Shown here piece after piece: positions 7,193 through 14,785 of a stretch of 16,796 bases of DNA. How positions within the stretch are numbered: the first letter of the stretch is position 1; each line of letters opens with the position of its first letter. The stretch spans positions 1 to 16,796 of the forward strand of contig JAHZKU010000017.1 in NCBI GenBank assembly GCA_022600255.1, written 5' to 3'. The DNA is from Actinomycetes bacterium. Lineage in GTDB: Bacteria > Actinomycetota > Actinomycetes > S36-B12 > GCA-2699445. Below the pieces are notes generated by a model, which had not been told where the DNA came from, made no database searches, and saw only the letters and a list, made by a program, of their open reading frames with translations. The position numbers were made by a program, and so were the translations under genes.

Positions 7193-8205
7193 CAACCAGA
7201 TCTCCGTCTGCCCCGTGCGGCGTGGGAGCGCAATTGCCCTTGGTTCGTATCCTCTTCATAGCGGCCATACGCGTCCACAATACGTCCGACCAGCCGATGC
7301 CGCACAACGTCGCTGGACTGCAGTTCGCAGAAGGCGACGTCCGGCACATCGCGCAAAATATCGGCGACGATCCGAAGCCCTGATGTGGTGCCCGAAGGCA
7401 AATCCACCTGCGTGACGTCTCCTGTGACCACCATGGTGCTACCAAATCCCAGGCGAGTCAGAAACATCTTCATCTGCTCGGGAGATGTGTTTTGGGCTTC
7501 ATCCAAGATGATGAAAGCATCGTTGAGCGTCCGACCCCGCATATAGGCCAGCGGAGCGACCTCGATCGTGCCGCTAGTCATCAGGCCGGGGATTGAGGTG
7601 GGATCGATCATGTCGTGCAAGGCGTCGTAAAGGGGACGCAGGTACGGGTCGATCTTCTCGCTGAGTGTCCCGGGCAGGAATCCGAGCCGTTCCCCGGCCT
7701 CGACGGCCGGGCGGGTCAACACGATTCGGTTGACGTCCTTATTCTGCAGCGCCTGAACCGCCTTGGCGACGGCCAAATACGTTTTGCCGGTACCGGCTGG
7801 CCCGATTCCGAAGGTCACGGTGTTGGCGTCAATCGCATCGACATAGTGCTTTTGGTTCAGGGTCTTGGGTCGAATCGACTTGCCCCGGTTGCTCAGGATG
7901 TTGGCGGTCAGCACCGCAGACGGCACGCCACCGCCGCGAAGCATGGCGATGGAGCGTTCCACGGCGTCGGGCGTCAGGGCTTGTCCCGATGCCAACACCG
8001 TCAGCATCTCGGCGAACAGCAGTTCGACAAGGCGGACGTCCTCTGCGGCCCCCACAAGTTGGATTTCGTTGCCCCGAGCGGTGATTCGCAAACCAGGGAA
8101 AGCCGCTTCGACGGTGCGCAACAATGCGTCGTTTACACCCAGGACACTCACCATGGATTGCGCGGTAGGCACCACAATTTGGGCCTCAGTGGTCAGGGTC
8201 GCCAT
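7192..8205 (-). CDS. phoH: PhoH family ATPase (PhoH-like protein)
   Basis: A 337-residue P-loop ATPase related to the helicase core; it is usually encoded beside ybeY and is thought to act on RNA, though its exact role is not settled. Walker A is GPAGTGKT at about 135-142 and Walker B is ILDEAQN at about 233-239. The segment VVTGDVTQVDLP further on is also diagnostic. The N-terminal ~100 residues resemble the KH-like part of this family (ITARGNEIQLVGA). I chose the ATG at 8205, which has AAAAGGA upstream with suitable spacing; an in-frame GTG at 8259 would add 18 residues but lacks a ribosome binding site. It begins the four-gene overlapping chain ending in era. The 153 bases upstream hold a hairpin and presumably the promoter. 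Confidence 0.94.
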   Translation of the reverse strand: MATLTTEAQIVVPTAQSMVSVLGVNDALLRTVEAAFPGLRITARGNEIQLVGAAEDVRLVELLFAEMLTVLASGQALTPDAVERSIAMLRGGGVPSAVLTANILSNRGKSIRPKTLNQKHYVDAIDANTVTFGIGPAGTGKTYLAVAKAVQALQNKDVNRIVLTRPAVEAGERLGFLPGTLSEKIDPYLRPLYDALHDMIDPTSIPGLMTSGTIEVAPLAYMRGRTLNDAFIILDEAQNTSPEQMKMFLTRLGFGSTMVVTGDVTQVDLPSGTTSGLRIVADILRDVPDVAFCELQSSDVVRHRLVGRIVDAYGRYEEDTNQGQLRSHAARGRRRSG

Positions 8206-8301
8206 CAAATCCTTTTCTGCCTGCGGCCGAACTTGCTGTCCGGCAGTCTCTGCGGGCACGGAAGCGTTGCCGAACCCGGAGACTCCATGTTACGCCGGTT
8301 T

Positions 8302-8341
8302 GGGTCTAACTGCGCACGGGATCCGCCACGCTCGCAGACCC
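8302..8341. repeat. Imperfect hairpin between HIT gene and phoH
   Basis: GGGTCT at 8302-8307 pairs with AGACCC at 8336-8341. After a small bulge, GCG (8312-8314) pairs with CGC (8333-8335). It lies about 20 bases after the HIT stop and about 100 bases before the phoH ATG. It could end the upstream transcript or form part of the phoH leader. No T-run follows, so the role is uncertain. Confidence 0.35.
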
Positions 8342-8358
8342 TAACGGCTCGAACCCGG

Positions 8359-8703
8359 CTAGCCAGGGGGCCACAGCAAGGGGCGTCCGCCTAAGACATG
8401 GACATGCACATGAGGGACGGTCTGACCGGCCATGACGCCAGTGTTGGCCACTAGGCGATAGCCAGCATCGGCCACACCCAACTCTTGGGCGGCGTCTACT
8501 GCTCGCTGCAAGTACCGGCCCACCCCATCCGGATCCTGGCGCGCGAAGTCGGCCATATCCGCGTAATGCACCCGCGGCACTACTAAGACATGCACTGGCG
8601 CTTGGGGGTTGATATCGCGAAAGGCCAAGAACTCGTCGTCAGCAAAGACGAAGTCCGCAGGGATCTCATCTGCTGCGATCTTGCAGAAAAGGCAGTCGTC
8701 CAT
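8359..8703 (-). CDS. HIT family protein (histidine triad nucleotide-binding hydrolase, HinT-like)
   Basis: A 114-residue histidine-triad protein that hydrolyses adenosine 5'-phosphoramidates or acyl-adenylates to AMP. The triad is HVHVHV at 98-103, with His100 the expected catalytic residue. The N-terminus (MDDCLFCKIAADEIP) is typical, and its Cys4/Cys7 pair suggests the zinc site found in many bacterial members. The INPQAPVHVLVVP block at 31-43 is also diagnostic. I chose ATG 8703; a TTG three codons earlier is possible but gives a poorer match. The gene lies 48 bases downstream of an acyl-adenylating ligase in the same orientation. Because HinT enzymes can act on acyl-AMP, a functional link is conceivable, but this is inference. 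A 10-base GC palindrome (8740-8749) lies in the gap. Confidence 0.93.
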   Translation of the reverse strand: MDDCLFCKIAADEIPADFVFADDEFLAFRDINPQAPVHVLVVPRVHYADMADFARQDPDGVGRYLQRAVDAAQELGVADAGYRLVANTGVMAGQTVPHVHVHVLGGRPLLWPPG

Positions 8704-8751
8704 GCTCCGCAAGGCTACCGTCCTCAGACCCAGACTGCACCGGCGCCGGCG

Positions 8752-10281
8752 CTATTCGGCCAGCTTCGCCACGATTTCTCGCTTAAGAATCTTACCGGAT
8801 GGCCCCAGTGGAAGGTCGGCCACGAAATGGATGACGCGAGGATACTTGTGCTTGGCAAGTTCCCCTTGCGACCACGAAATCAGGTCTACCTCGCTCACCT
8901 CAGCCCCATCCACCAGCACAACGACCGCGGTGATCTCTTCGCCGTGAGTTTCGTGCGGCGTGGCCACCACCGCCACCTGAGCAACCGCGTCGTGGCGCAT
9001 CAACACTTCTTCCACTTCGCGCGGGTAAACGTTGAAGCCGCCCCGAATGATGAGATCCTTCTTGCGATCCACGATGAAGACAAAACCATCCTCATCTTTG
9101 TAGCCCAAGTCTCCGGTGCGGAACCAGTCGTCCACAGTCACCTCGGCGGTGGCCTCGGGCTTGTTGAGGTAGCCGGCAAAGACGTTGTGGCCACGAATGA
9201 CGATCTCGCCCATTTCGTCAGCGCCCTTCAGAATAATCTCGCCTTCAACGTCGGCCTCGGCGATCTCCACATCCACGCCCCAAACGGCCCGACCGACGGA
9301 GCCAGGCTTGCGGCCGTAGTGCGATTGATTGAAGGTGGCGACCGGAGATGTCTCGGACAGGCCATACCCCTCGTAGATGTCGGCACCGAACGTTTCCTTC
9401 ACCGCGTCAATCACGGCAACCGGCAGCGAGGCTCCACCACTAACGGCCATCCGGAACTGGGGCCGACGCGGGTCGGCCTTGGCCACGGCCAGCAGCGCGA
9501 TGAACATGGTGGGCACTCCGGCGAAGAGTGTCACGTTGGCGCTTTCGATCACGTCCATGACGGTGGCCGGATCGAACCGTGGGACAAGGGCCAAAGTCGC
9601 ACCAGCACGAAACGCGGCGTTCATGACAGCGACCTGACCAAACGAGTGAAACAGTGGGAGTGCGGCAAACAGAACGTCATCGTGGTGGATGCCGAGCGTA
9701 TCGAAGGCACAGAGGGTGGCGTTCCACATGATGTTGTCGTGTGTGAGCACCGCCCCTTTGGGTGCGCCAGTTGTCCCCGAGGTGTAGAGGATCACGGCCT
9801 CATCGGCGGGGCTGCGCGTGACGGCTTGGGCCAGGGGCGTCGCGCTCGCGGCAGCGGTATCCAGTTGTAGGAATGCATCGCTGTCGCTCATCACGGTGAA
9901 GGCCGGCACCCCCGCCAGAGCGGCCCCTTCGGCCCCCTCCTCCAGCAAGGGGCCCGCCACAATCAGTGCCTTGGACTCGGAGTCCGTGATGGCGTACTCG
10001 ATCTCGTTGGCCACCAGCAGTGAATGGATGGGGACAACAACCGCACCGAGCGCCAAGATGCCGTAGTAGGCCATTGGGAACTGCGGCACATTGGGAACAA
10101 GTAGCGCCACCCGGTCTCCCGGCTTGATCCCCTGCTCGCGCAGCACGGTCGCGTACTGCCTGGCCCGCAGCCATAGTGCGCTGTAGGAAACTGCGATATC
10201 GCCCAGCACCATCGCGTTCTTCTCGGGGTAACGATAAGCTGACTCAGCGACAATGCTGGCGAGGTTGGTTGAAGCAGTCAT
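8752..10281 (-). CDS. AMP-dependent acyl-CoA synthetase (fatty-acid-CoA ligase type)
   Basis: A 509-residue class I adenylate-forming enzyme that would activate a carboxylic acid to acyl-AMP and then, most likely, to acyl-CoA in the cytoplasm. Motifs in order: the P-loop TSGTTGAPKG at 167-176, YEGYGLSETSP at about 303-313, WFRTGDLG at about 386-393, the hinge region DRKKDLIIRGGFNVYP at 405-420, and PSGKILKRE with the catalytic Lys497. Length and motifs fit medium- or long-chain acyl-CoA ligases of actinobacteria; chain length cannot be told. The ATG at 10281 follows AAAGGA about 12 bases upstream, a rather long spacing. It lies 67 bases after rsmE and probably has its own promoter. It is only distantly like the larger ligase at 14841-16694 and belongs to another subfamily. 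Confidence 0.9.
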   Translation of the reverse strand: MTASTNLASIVAESAYRYPEKNAMVLGDIAVSYSALWLRARQYATVLREQGIKPGDRVALLVPNVPQFPMAYYGILALGAVVVPIHSLLVANEIEYAITDSESKALIVAGPLLEEGAEGAALAGVPAFTVMSDSDAFLQLDTAAASATPLAQAVTRSPADEAVILYTSGTTGAPKGAVLTHDNIMWNATLCAFDTLGIHHDDVLFAALPLFHSFGQVAVMNAAFRAGATLALVPRFDPATVMDVIESANVTLFAGVPTMFIALLAVAKADPRRPQFRMAVSGGASLPVAVIDAVKETFGADIYEGYGLSETSPVATFNQSHYGRKPGSVGRAVWGVDVEIAEADVEGEIILKGADEMGEIVIRGHNVFAGYLNKPEATAEVTVDDWFRTGDLGYKDEDGFVFIVDRKKDLIIRGGFNVYPREVEEVLMRHDAVAQVAVVATPHETHGEEITAVVVLVDGAEVSEVDLISWSQGELAKHKYPRVIHFVADLPLGPSGKILKREIVAKLAE

Positions 10282-10329
10282 GTCGTGCGTGGTTCCTTTG
10301 CTGCGAGATTCATGTGGCGGCTTTCTCGA

Positions 10330-10358
10330 ACATTACTCGACCCGGGTTTTAGTCCCAA
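10330..10358 (-). promoter_or_regulatory. Candidate promoter for the acyl-CoA synthetase gene
   Basis: On the minus strand TTGGGA (10358-10353) and TAATGT (10335-10330) are separated by 17 bases. The -35 box matches four of six consensus bases and the -10 fits TANNNT. The -35 box overlaps the end of rsmE. It would give a leader of roughly 40 bases before the ATG at 10281. Confidence 0.35.
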
Positions 10359-11113
10359 CGCCCGCTTCGCGCCATGACGATGCTGGTCGCACAAACACCG
10401 GCTGTTGAGGTACGCAGCACGGAGTCGCCCATGCGGACGGTCAAGGCACCGGCCTCGTTGAAGAGTCGGTTTTCGTCCTCCGCAATACCTCCCTCGGGCC
10501 CGACCACCAACACGATCCGGCCTGCTTCTGGCATCGAGACACGTGAGAGGCGTGCGCTGGCCGCCTCGGAAAGCACCAATGGCAACGTGGCCTCCGCGAG
10601 GATGGCTGCAACCTCGGCTGATGTGACCGGCTGCCCGATCTCTGGCAGCCGGGAACGGCGAGACTGTTTGGCCGCGGCCGCGGCGGTGGTAGCCCATTTC
10701 TCCCGGCCGGTCGTCAACTTCTTGCCGCTCCACTTGGCCACGCTGCGATCGGCCTGCCAGGGGACAATCGCGTCAACCCCAGCCTCGGTGAGCATTTGGA
10801 CAGCCAGCCCGGAGCGCTCGCTTTTCGGAATGCCCTGCACCACGGTGATATGGGGCGATGGGGCTGGTTCATCGCGGACCTCGTCTATCAGCACCGAGAA
10901 GCTGTTGCGCTCCAACTGCTCTACCCGACCCATCACACGTCGGCCGCGCCCATCCACGAGTTCAACGGCCTCACCTGTCCGTAGGCGCAGCACTTGCGCA
11001 CCGTGGTGGCCTTCCGACCCCGCCACGGCGCAAACCACACCGGGCGTGCAGCGGGCCAGTGCTCCAGCCTCGGTGTCCGCCTCGCTGGACAGTAAGAATA
11101 CCGGCGCACTCAC
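10349..11113 (-). CDS. rsmE: 16S rRNA (uracil-1498-N3)-methyltransferase RsmE
   Basis: A 254-residue SPOUT-class methyltransferase that makes m3U1498 in the decoding region of 16S rRNA using S-adenosylmethionine. The N-terminal PUA-like part includes HHGAQVLRLRTGEAVELVDG at about 36-55. The trefoil-knot SAM site is shown by VVGPEGGIAEDE at about 203-214 and MGDSVLRTSTAG at 228-239, and the QGIPKSER segment (93-100) is typical. The GTG start at 11113 overlaps the dnaJ stop as GTGA, indicating translational coupling; the upstream ribosome binding site is weak. dnaJ-rsmE adjacency is widely conserved in bacteria. The stop is TAA at 10351. Length is normal. Confidence 0.95.
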   Translation of the reverse strand: MSAPVFLLSSEADTEAGALARCTPGVVCAVAGSEGHHGAQVLRLRTGEAVELVDGRGRRVMGRVEQLERNSFSVLIDEVRDEPAPSPHITVVQGIPKSERSGLAVQMLTEAGVDAIVPWQADRSVAKWSGKKLTTGREKWATTAAAAAKQSRRSRLPEIGQPVTSAEVAAILAEATLPLVLSEAASARLSRVSMPEAGRIVLVVGPEGGIAEDENRLFNEAGALTVRMGDSVLRTSTAGVCATSIVMARSGRWD

Positions 11114-12243
11114 TTGTGGGAGAACTTCCCTTTCAACCGAGTGAAGATGCCCGACTGCTGCTCCATGGGTGTGCCGTCGGGCTTCTCTTCACCGCGCAGC
11201 GCTGCGAGCTGCTCCAACAGATCCCGCTGCTCAGATGTGAGCTGCTCCGGGGTTTGCACGTCCACGTGTACGGTCAGCGAGCCTCTCCCGGAACCGCGCA
11301 GGTGGGGCACCCCGCGGTCGCGCAGAACCTGCTCCTGACCGGATTGGGTCCCGGCCGGCACCTCGATCTGCTCCTCGCCATCTAATGTGGCCAACGGCAC
11401 CTCGATCCCCAATGCAGCGGCCGTCATGGGCAAGGAGATCGTGCAGTGCAGATCGTCGCCTTGCCGAGCAAAAACCGGATGCGGTTTCTCATGAATCTCA
11501 ACGTAAAGGTCACCGTTAGGTCCGCCACCGGGACCAACTTCGCCTTGACCCGATAGCTGGATTCGGGTGCCGGTCTCCACACCTGCGGGGATCTTGACAG
11601 TCAAGGTTCGCCGGGTACGCACGCGACCATCTCCGGAGCACTCCGAACAGGGGTGTGGAATCACGCTGCCGTATCCACGACAGTTGGGACAAACGCGTGA
11701 CGTCATCACTTGTCCCAGGAAAGACCGCTGCACCGATTGAATCTCTCCCCGGCCTTTACACATGTCGCATGTGGTGACCTCGGTGTCGGGCGCAGTGCCT
11801 TCTCCTTCGCAGACCTCACAAACGACGGCAGTGTCAATCGTGAGTTCGCGTTCGGTCCCGAACAGCACCTCATCCAATTCGACTTGGAGCCGGATGAGCG
11901 CGTCCTGCCCTCGCTGTTTTCGGGAACCAGGACCAGTCTGGGATTGTCCACCGCCGCCTTGTCCGAAGAAGGCATCCATGAGGTCTGAGAAATCGAAACC
12001 CGGTCCTGCCCCGCCGCCTTGAGCAGAGGCGCGGGGGTCGACGCCACGATCGTACATCCGCCGCTTCTCCGCGTCGGCCAGCACTTCGTAGGCCGCCGTA
12101 ACAGCCTTAAACTTCTCCTGCGTTGCGGCATCCGGATTGATATCGGGGTGCAACTCTCGTGCCAGGCTGCGATAGGCCCGCTTGATCTCCTGGGGGGACG
12201 CATCGCGTGCCACCCCGAGGATCGCGTAGTAGTCAGTCGCCAA
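11110..12243 (-). CDS. dnaJ: Chaperone DnaJ (HrcA-linked DnaJ2 type)
   Basis: A 377-residue type I J-protein that stimulates DnaK ATPase and delivers unfolded clients. The J domain occupies about 1-70, with HPD at 32-34. A Gly-rich linker follows at about 75-105. Four zinc modules come next: CEVCEGEG, CDMCKGRG, CPNCRGYG and CSECSGDG, between about 142 and 210. The C-terminal substrate domains are complete. The start is TTG at 12243, supported by AAGGGAG five bases upstream and by the exact J-domain beginning (TDYYAILGV). It follows hrcA by 118 bases and overlaps rsmE. Being next to hrcA and not beside a dnaK-grpE cluster, it matches the second DnaJ of actinobacteria. It probably shares the CIRCE-controlled transcript. 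Confidence 0.96.
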   Translation of the reverse strand: MATDYYAILGVARDASPQEIKRAYRSLARELHPDINPDAATQEKFKAVTAAYEVLADAEKRRMYDRGVDPRASAQGGGAGPGFDFSDLMDAFFGQGGGGQSQTGPGSRKQRGQDALIRLQVELDEVLFGTERELTIDTAVVCEVCEGEGTAPDTEVTTCDMCKGRGEIQSVQRSFLGQVMTSRVCPNCRGYGSVIPHPCSECSGDGRVRTRRTLTVKIPAGVETGTRIQLSGQGEVGPGGGPNGDLYVEIHEKPHPVFARQGDDLHCTISLPMTAAALGIEVPLATLDGEEQIEVPAGTQSGQEQVLRDRGVPHLRGSGRGSLTVHVDVQTPEQLTSEQRDLLEQLAALRGEEKPDGTPMEQQSGIFTRLKGKFSHK

Positions 12244-12269
12244 CGTCGCTCCCTTATCTGCTGTGATCG

Positions 12270-12319
12270 CTCAGGTATTCCCAGGCGACCGGCTCACAAC
12301 CGGCCTCCGCCAGCCTGAG
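12270..12319. repeat. Nested hairpin between hrcA and dnaJ
   Basis: Three nested pairs of arms: CTCAGG (12270-12275) with CCTGAG (12314-12319), GGCG (12284-12287) with CGCC (12308-12311), and CCGG (12289-12292) with CCGG (12300-12303), leaving a seven-base loop. It sits about 27 bases before the dnaJ TTG, in the leader between hrcA and dnaJ. A second small hairpin lies at 12343-12358 just after hrcA. Possible roles are partial termination, mRNA processing or a structure affecting dnaJ translation; the sequence alone does not decide. Confidence 0.45.
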
Positions 12320-12361
12320 TTGCCCACTGCTAGTTTCCCCCGGTAGTCGGTCAACTACAAA

Positions 12362-13381
12362 TCATTGATCTGCCAGCACCCGACCCAAATACCGGGCCAC
12401 CGCTCGTACTGCAGCGATGTTTCCCGCGTAGTCCATCCGAGTGGGGCCAACCACGCCCAAATGCGCCAACGCGGAACTGTCCGGCCCGTAACCGACCGAA
12501 ACTACTGAGGCGGCGTTCATGCCAACGACGTCATTTTCGTGACCGATTCGTACGCTCACCTCATCGGTGGCTGTGGTTTCCCCCAAGAGTCGCAGCAACA
12601 CAACATGTTCCTCCAACGCCTCTAGGATCGGATGCACCGAGTGGGGCAGGTCGGCTGTCTCCCGCGCCAGATTTGCGGTGCCCCCGATGACAATCCGCTC
12701 TTCCACTTCCTCCGTGGCTGCCTCCTGCACCGAACCCAACACCGCACGAACGACTTGGTCATCCACCCCGGTGAACCCGGCCGCCACCTGGTCGGTGAGA
12801 CCGCTGACCTCCGCGAACTCTCGATCCACCAGAGCGTCGTTGATTCTGGCATGGAGGTCACTGATGAGGTCTGACGCAAAACCGTCGGGCAGCTCTAACA
12901 CGCGTTGTTCGACGCGACCTGTATCAGCGATCACGATCACGAGGAGGCGCGCGTTGCCAAGCTCAACAAGTTCCACATGCCGAATCCGGGATCGGCTCAA
13001 GGACGGATACTGCACCATCGCGACTTGGCGGGTGATGTCCGAAAGCAGTCTGACCGTCCGGTCAACCACGTTGTCTAGGTCGACGGCGGAGTCCAAAAAC
13101 GTCCTAATGGCCCGTCGTTCGGCGCGCGAAACCGGTCGGATTCCCGTGAGGCGATCCACGAATAGCCGGTAGCCCTTGTCTGTCGGAATCCGGCCCGCAC
13201 TCGTGTGCGGCTGCACGATGTAGCCATCTTCCTCGAGCACGGCCATGTCGTTGCGCACGGTGGCGGAGGACACCCCCAGTTCATGCCGCTCCACTAGCGA
13301 CTTGGATCCGACAGGCTCGTGGGTCGCGACGAAGTCGGCAACAATGGCACGCAGAACGTCCAAGCGTCTTTCGTCACTCAT
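12362..13381 (-). CDS. hrcA: Heat-inducible transcription repressor HrcA
   Basis: A 339-residue repressor that binds CIRCE operators and controls chaperone genes; GroE-type chaperonin is the usual helper for its folding. The N-terminal winged helix is clear: RRLDVLRAIVADFVATHEPV, then VSSATVRNDMAVLEEDGYI (recognition helix) and HTSAGRIPTDKGYRLFVD. The long middle GAF-like region and the C-terminal VVGPTRMDYAGNIAAVRAV are family hallmarks. The ATG at 13381 has a strong AGGGAGGG ribosome binding site six bases upstream; an in-frame start 13 codons earlier adds residues unrelated to the family. A CIRCE element lies 44 bases upstream of this ATG, so the gene is very likely self-regulated. dnaJ follows downstream. 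Confidence 0.97.
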   Translation of the reverse strand: MSDERRLDVLRAIVADFVATHEPVGSKSLVERHELGVSSATVRNDMAVLEEDGYIVQPHTSAGRIPTDKGYRLFVDRLTGIRPVSRAERRAIRTFLDSAVDLDNVVDRTVRLLSDITRQVAMVQYPSLSRSRIRHVELVELGNARLLVIVIADTGRVEQRVLELPDGFASDLISDLHARINDALVDREFAEVSGLTDQVAAGFTGVDDQVVRAVLGSVQEAATEEVEERIVIGGTANLARETADLPHSVHPILEALEEHVVLLRLLGETTATDEVSVRIGHENDVVGMNAASVVSVGYGPDSSALAHLGVVGPTRMDYAGNIAAVRAVARYLGRVLADQ

Positions 13382-13424
13382 CTGGTCCCTCCCTGCGCCT
13401 CGAAGTGGCTGAGTGGCCAAGTCT

Positions 13425-13457
13425 GAGTTGGCACTCGACTTCCATGAGTGCCAACTC
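13425..13457. promoter_or_regulatory. CIRCE operator (HrcA binding site)
   Basis: GAGTTGGCACTC (13425-13436) and GAGTGCCAACTC (13446-13457) are perfect inverted repeats of 12 bases separated by nine. The core TTGGCACTC-N9-GAGTGCCAA (13428-13454) differs from the CIRCE consensus TTAGCACTC-N9-GAGTGCTAA by one symmetrical change per arm. It lies directly upstream of hrcA and its outer base is the last base of the hemW stop codon. This implies a heat-inducible promoter in the hemW-hrcA gap, about 75 bases long; I see no clear -35/-10 pair, although TTGGCA within the element could act as a -35 box. Confidence 0.95.
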
Positions 13458-14743
13458 TACGCCGTTGCTGTCGTCCCGGGTAGAGCATTGGGGTGAGGAT
13501 TACAGTCAGGGCTAGCGAACTGGCTAGCTCTGTGACCGGAATCTGCTGCCAGGGCATCTAGGCGCTCCAAGAGTCGCAGCGTCACCATATCTGCCAGTAA
13601 CCGGCCAGAGCGGGTAAGTCGGATGCTGGTGGGGGTACTTCGCTCAGCCAGTCCCTGGTCAACGAGCCCCCGTACCATCGGATCTTGGGGCGCGAGACCC
13701 ACCTCCAGTAGCCGCAGCCCAGTCGACAGCCGGATTGACAGCATCACTGTCTCGGTGAGCCGCTCGTCCGGGGTCAGGTGTTCCGTCCCAGCCGTTGGCA
13801 GTAAGCCCTCCGCGATCCGCGCCGCCCACCGCGCGGGGAGTTTCTCGTTCCAATACCGCAGCCCACGGGTGGTGCCGTGTGCCCCCGGTCCAATCCCTAA
13901 CCAATCGGCCCCTTGCCAATAGCCAAGGTTGTGGTGGCATTTGCCACCTGGGCGCGCCCAGTTGGAAATCTCGTACCAGTGCAGGCCAGCATCGGCGAAC
14001 ATCTGATCGGCGAGTTGATATGCGTCGGCCGCGTAGTCGTCGTTCACGGCCGGGACTTCGCCTCGTCGGATCCGGCGGGCGAGGCGGGTGCCGGATTCCA
14101 CTTTCAAGCCGTAAGCAGAGGTGTGATCAACGGGTGCGGCCAAGGCGGCCTCGATGGACCCCTCCCAAGACGACAGAGTCTCTCCTGGCGTCCCGTAGAT
14201 GAGGTCAAGACTGATATGCGCGAACCCGGCCATGTGGGCAAGGTGCGCCGCCGTCACCGAACCCCCGGGAGTATGGCTGCGATCCAAGGTGCGCAAAACC
14301 GCCTGATCTGCGCTCTGCATCCCGATGGACAGCCGGTTAAACCCGACAGCAAGCAACTGCTTAAGCATGCCCGGTTCGATCGTTTCCGGATTCGCCTCTG
14401 TGGTGATCTCAGCGTCCGAAGCGATCCCCCAGACGGCAGCGATCTGCTCCAACACCATCCCTAGGTCCTTGGCCGGCAGCAGCGTCGGCGTGCCGCCTCC
14501 GAAGAACACGGTGTCTACCGGGCCGGTGAACGGGCCTAGTTCGCGTGAACGAAGCTCAATCTCAGCGGAGGCGCTTCGCGCCCAATCGCTGGGCTGACCG
14601 CGTCCGGACTCCCCGGGTACGAAAGTGTTGAAGTCGCAATACCCGCAGCGGGTCTGACAATACGGCACATGCACGTACACACCCAGTGCGGGACTGCCAG
14701 CAAACGTATGCGAGTCCGGGCGCGCACTCGATTGTGGGATCAC
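13457..14743 (-). CDS. hemW: HemW, radical SAM family heme chaperone (coproporphyrinogen oxidase-like)
   Basis: A 428-residue radical-SAM protein formerly annotated as HemN or coproporphyrinogen III oxidase; HemW proteins bind heme and are thought to deliver it to respiratory enzymes. The cluster motif is CQTRCGYCDF (Cys29, Cys33, Cys36), preceded by VYVHVPY. FFGGGTPTLL, TTEANPE and RLSIGMQS follow in the usual order, with GYWQGADWLGIGPGAHG later. The C-terminal HemN_C-type domain is present, followed by a tail of about 25 Pro/Ala-rich residues. The start is GTG at 14743, without a good ribosome binding site but six bases after a TATGCT box, consistent with a leaderless mRNA. In other bacteria it neighbours hrcA or lepA. 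Its stop touches the CIRCE element. Confidence 0.95.
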   Translation of the reverse strand: MIPQSSARPDSHTFAGSPALGVYVHVPYCQTRCGYCDFNTFVPGESGRGQPSDWARSASAEIELRSRELGPFTGPVDTVFFGGGTPTLLPAKDLGMVLEQIAAVWGIASDAEITTEANPETIEPGMLKQLLAVGFNRLSIGMQSADQAVLRTLDRSHTPGGSVTAAHLAHMAGFAHISLDLIYGTPGETLSSWEGSIEAALAAPVDHTSAYGLKVESGTRLARRIRRGEVPAVNDDYAADAYQLADQMFADAGLHWYEISNWARPGGKCHHNLGYWQGADWLGIGPGAHGTTRGLRYWNEKLPARWAARIAEGLLPTAGTEHLTPDERLTETVMLSIRLSTGLRLLEVGLAPQDPMVRGLVDQGLAERSTPTSIRLTRSGRLLADMVTLRLLERLDALAADSGHRASQFASPDCNPHPNALPGTTATA

Positions 14744-14755
14744 CTGCTCAGCATA
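14744..14755 (-). promoter_or_regulatory. Probable -10 box for a leaderless hemW transcript
   Basis: On the minus strand TATGCT (14755-14750) fits TANNNT and lies exactly six bases before the hemW GTG. The same spacing is seen at the AI-2E family gene. No -35 box stands out. The element lies 30 bases beyond the terminator of the upstream ligase, so hemW very likely has its own promoter here. Confidence 0.45.
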
Positions 14756-14785
14756 AGTGGCCCACCCAAGATCATCAGCCGTAGA

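Noticed and set aside
8341..8362. GGTTCGAG-like T-loop sequence on minus just after the HIT gene, checked as a tRNA
   Set aside because: The T-stem does not pair and no acceptor, D-arm or anticodon arm can be built; the sequence also reaches into the HIT stop region.
8590..9870. 426-codon open frame on plus, opposite the acyl-CoA synthetase
   Set aside because: It runs antisense to a clear adenylating enzyme with all motifs, begins inside the HIT gene, and its product shows no recognisable domain. Long antisense frames are normal in GC-rich DNA.
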